Below, piece by piece: positions 5,328 to 5,922 of a DNA stretch of 5,922 nt. A program made the position numbers and the translations under genes. Source of the stretch: Betaproteobacteria bacterium (lineage in GTDB: Bacteria; Pseudomonadota; Gammaproteobacteria; Burkholderiales; Casimicrobiaceae). Where the stretch lies: NCBI GenBank assembly GCA_003153335.1, contig PLYG01000126.1:1-5922 (forward strand), in the 5' to 3' direction. Numbering within the stretch: the first letter of the stretch is position 1; each line of letters starts with the position of its first letter. The notes below the pieces were generated by a model. That model saw only the letters and a list, made by a program, of their open reading frames with translations, made no database searches and was not told where the DNA came from.

Positions 5328-5753
5328 ATGGACACAAACGCGGCACTGCACAGCGGCCTCACCGGCCACGCGGAACTGATTGTCGGCAACGAGCAGACGG
5401 CGCCGCACGTCGGCAGCGGCGCCGTGCCGGTGCTGGCCACGCCGGTTCTGGTCAATCTGCTCGAAGCCGCCGCGCTCGATGCGGCGGAGCGCTACGTGCC
5501 TGCCGGGCAACAGACGGTCGGCATCCGGCTCGATATCCGGCACTTCGCGGCCACGCCCATCGGGATGAAGGTGCGGGCGCAGGCGGAAGTGATCAACGTC
5601 GACGGCCGGATGATCGTGTTTCGCGTCTGGGCCGAGGACGAAGTCGAACTGATCGCCGACGGGACGCACGAGCGCGTGATTATCACGCTCGACAAATTCG
5701 ACGCGCGGATGCGGGCAAAATCTGAACGGGGACAACCCAGCGTCAAGCGATAG
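5328..5753 (+). CDS. FlK-like hotdog-fold acyl-CoA thioesterase family protein
   Basis: A 141-residue cytoplasmic protein of the single-hotdog thioesterase family that includes fluoroacetyl-CoA thioesterase FlK; such enzymes hydrolyse acyl-CoA thioesters. Thr38 (in VLATP), Glu46 (in NLLEAA) and His72 (in DIRHFA) have the same spacing (8 and 26 residues) as the FlK catalytic Thr42, Glu50 and His76, which argues for an active enzyme. The body shows the family pattern: GSGAVPVLATPVLVNLLEAA, the hotdog helix; then QTVGIRLDIRHFAATPIGMKV and strands ending EVELIADGTHERVII. The true substrate is unknown, since most relatives are not fluoroacetate-specific. ATG 5328 is fixed by an in-frame TAA six bases upstream. 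No Shine-Dalgarno sequence precedes it (gcataaacc), so initiation is weak or depends on a short leader. It stands alone, 255 bp after the previous gene. The tail after about residue 128 is polar and probably disordered. Confidence 0.88.
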   Translation: MDTNAALHSGLTGHAELIVGNEQTAPHVGSGAVPVLATPVLVNLLEAAALDAAERYVPAGQQTVGIRLDIRHFAATPIGMKVRAQAEVINVDGRMIVFRVWAEDEVELIADGTHERVIITLDKFDARMRAKSERGQPSVKR

Positions 5754-5754
5754 C

Positions 5755-5780
5755 GTCGCCGGCGTAACCGAATCGGCGGC
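5755..5780 (+). terminator. Hairpin just after the thioesterase stop
   Basis: GTCGCCG (5755-5761) pairs with CGGCGGC (5774-5780), with one G-U pair and a 12-nt loop, starting two bases past the stop codon. The position suits a terminator, but no T-tract follows (acaagaggct), so support is thin. Confidence 0.25.
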
Positions 5781-5829
5781 ACAAGAGGCTGCGCTTGCGG
5801 CGTCAGCACGGCGGCAATTCGCCGGGGGA

Positions 5830-5858
5830 TTGAATTTCCTATCCTTCTGAGCGATAAT
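5830..5858 (+). promoter_or_regulatory. Sigma70-like promoter for the gene leaving the right edge
   Basis: TTGAAT (5830-5835) and GATAAT (5853-5858) are spaced by exactly 17 nt, each close to consensus. Transcription should begin near 5865, giving a leader of about 53 nt before the ATG at 5918. This is one of the two best promoter matches in the window. Confidence 0.62.
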
Positions 5859-5917
5859 CCCGCTCAAGAACCGAACCGCTCGGATTGCGGTCGTCACCCG
5901 GGGAGGAGGAAGCAAGC

Positions 5918-5922
5918 ATGAA
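5918..5922 (+). CDS. Start of a gene cut off by the window edge
   Basis: ATG at 5918-5920 is preceded by GGAGGAGG (5902-5909), a strong Shine-Dalgarno sequence 8 nt upstream, and by a good promoter at 5830-5858. Only the start codon and two further bases (aa) are visible, so the second residue is Lys or Asn. The promoter and ribosome binding site quality suggest a well-expressed gene. Product unknown. Confidence 0.65.

Noticed and set aside
5804..5824. Short CGGCG/CGCCG stem before the last promoter
   Set aside because: Five base pairs in GC-rich DNA is expected by chance, and no T-run follows.

Overview
The window is high-GC DNA of a kind typical of the Burkholderiales (Bordetella/Alcaligenaceae-like Betaproteobacteria). 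The clearest pointer is a tripartite-tricarboxylate (Bug-family) solute receptor, a family greatly expanded in that order. The taxonomic call is inference from gene content. No rRNA, tRNA, CRISPR array, IS element or phage gene was seen.

Layout. (1) 1-1716, plus strand: a decayed cyclic-di-GMP signalling gene (PAS - GAF - GGDEF remnant - EAL) that enters from the left edge. It stays in one frame throughout but carries three in-frame stops, lacks the GGDEF active-site region and has lost two EAL catalytic residues. (2) 1717-1891: an intergenic strip with an 8-bp tandem repeat, a dispersed-repeat-like motif and a perfect 12-bp inverted repeat. (3) 1892-2649, minus strand: two overlapping small envelope genes, an exported HExxH protein and a Cys-rich lipoprotein, convergent with the pseudogene. 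(4) 2650-3100: mostly non-coding, with two speculative minus-strand small ORFs and a good sigma70-like promoter facing right. (5) 3101-5072, plus strand: a tightly overlapping three-gene unit made of an internally deleted metallo-beta-lactamase-fold hydrolase, a full-length Bug receptor and a ModA-like solute-binding-fold protein with no signal peptide. (6) 5328-5753: a FlK-like hotdog thioesterase whose Thr/Glu/His triad spacing is conserved. (7) 5754-5922: a second good promoter, a strong ribosome binding site and the first codons of a gene leaving on the right.

Two themes stand out. One is gene decay that keeps the frame: both damaged genes have lost internal segments without a frameshift. 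The other is the overlap-coupled Bug receptor plus leaderless solute-binding-fold protein, which suggests a shared transcript and possibly related ligands in periplasm and cytoplasm. I see no convincing new defence, mobile or RNA system. The least understood intact items are the HExxH/lipoprotein pair and the leaderless solute-binding-fold protein.
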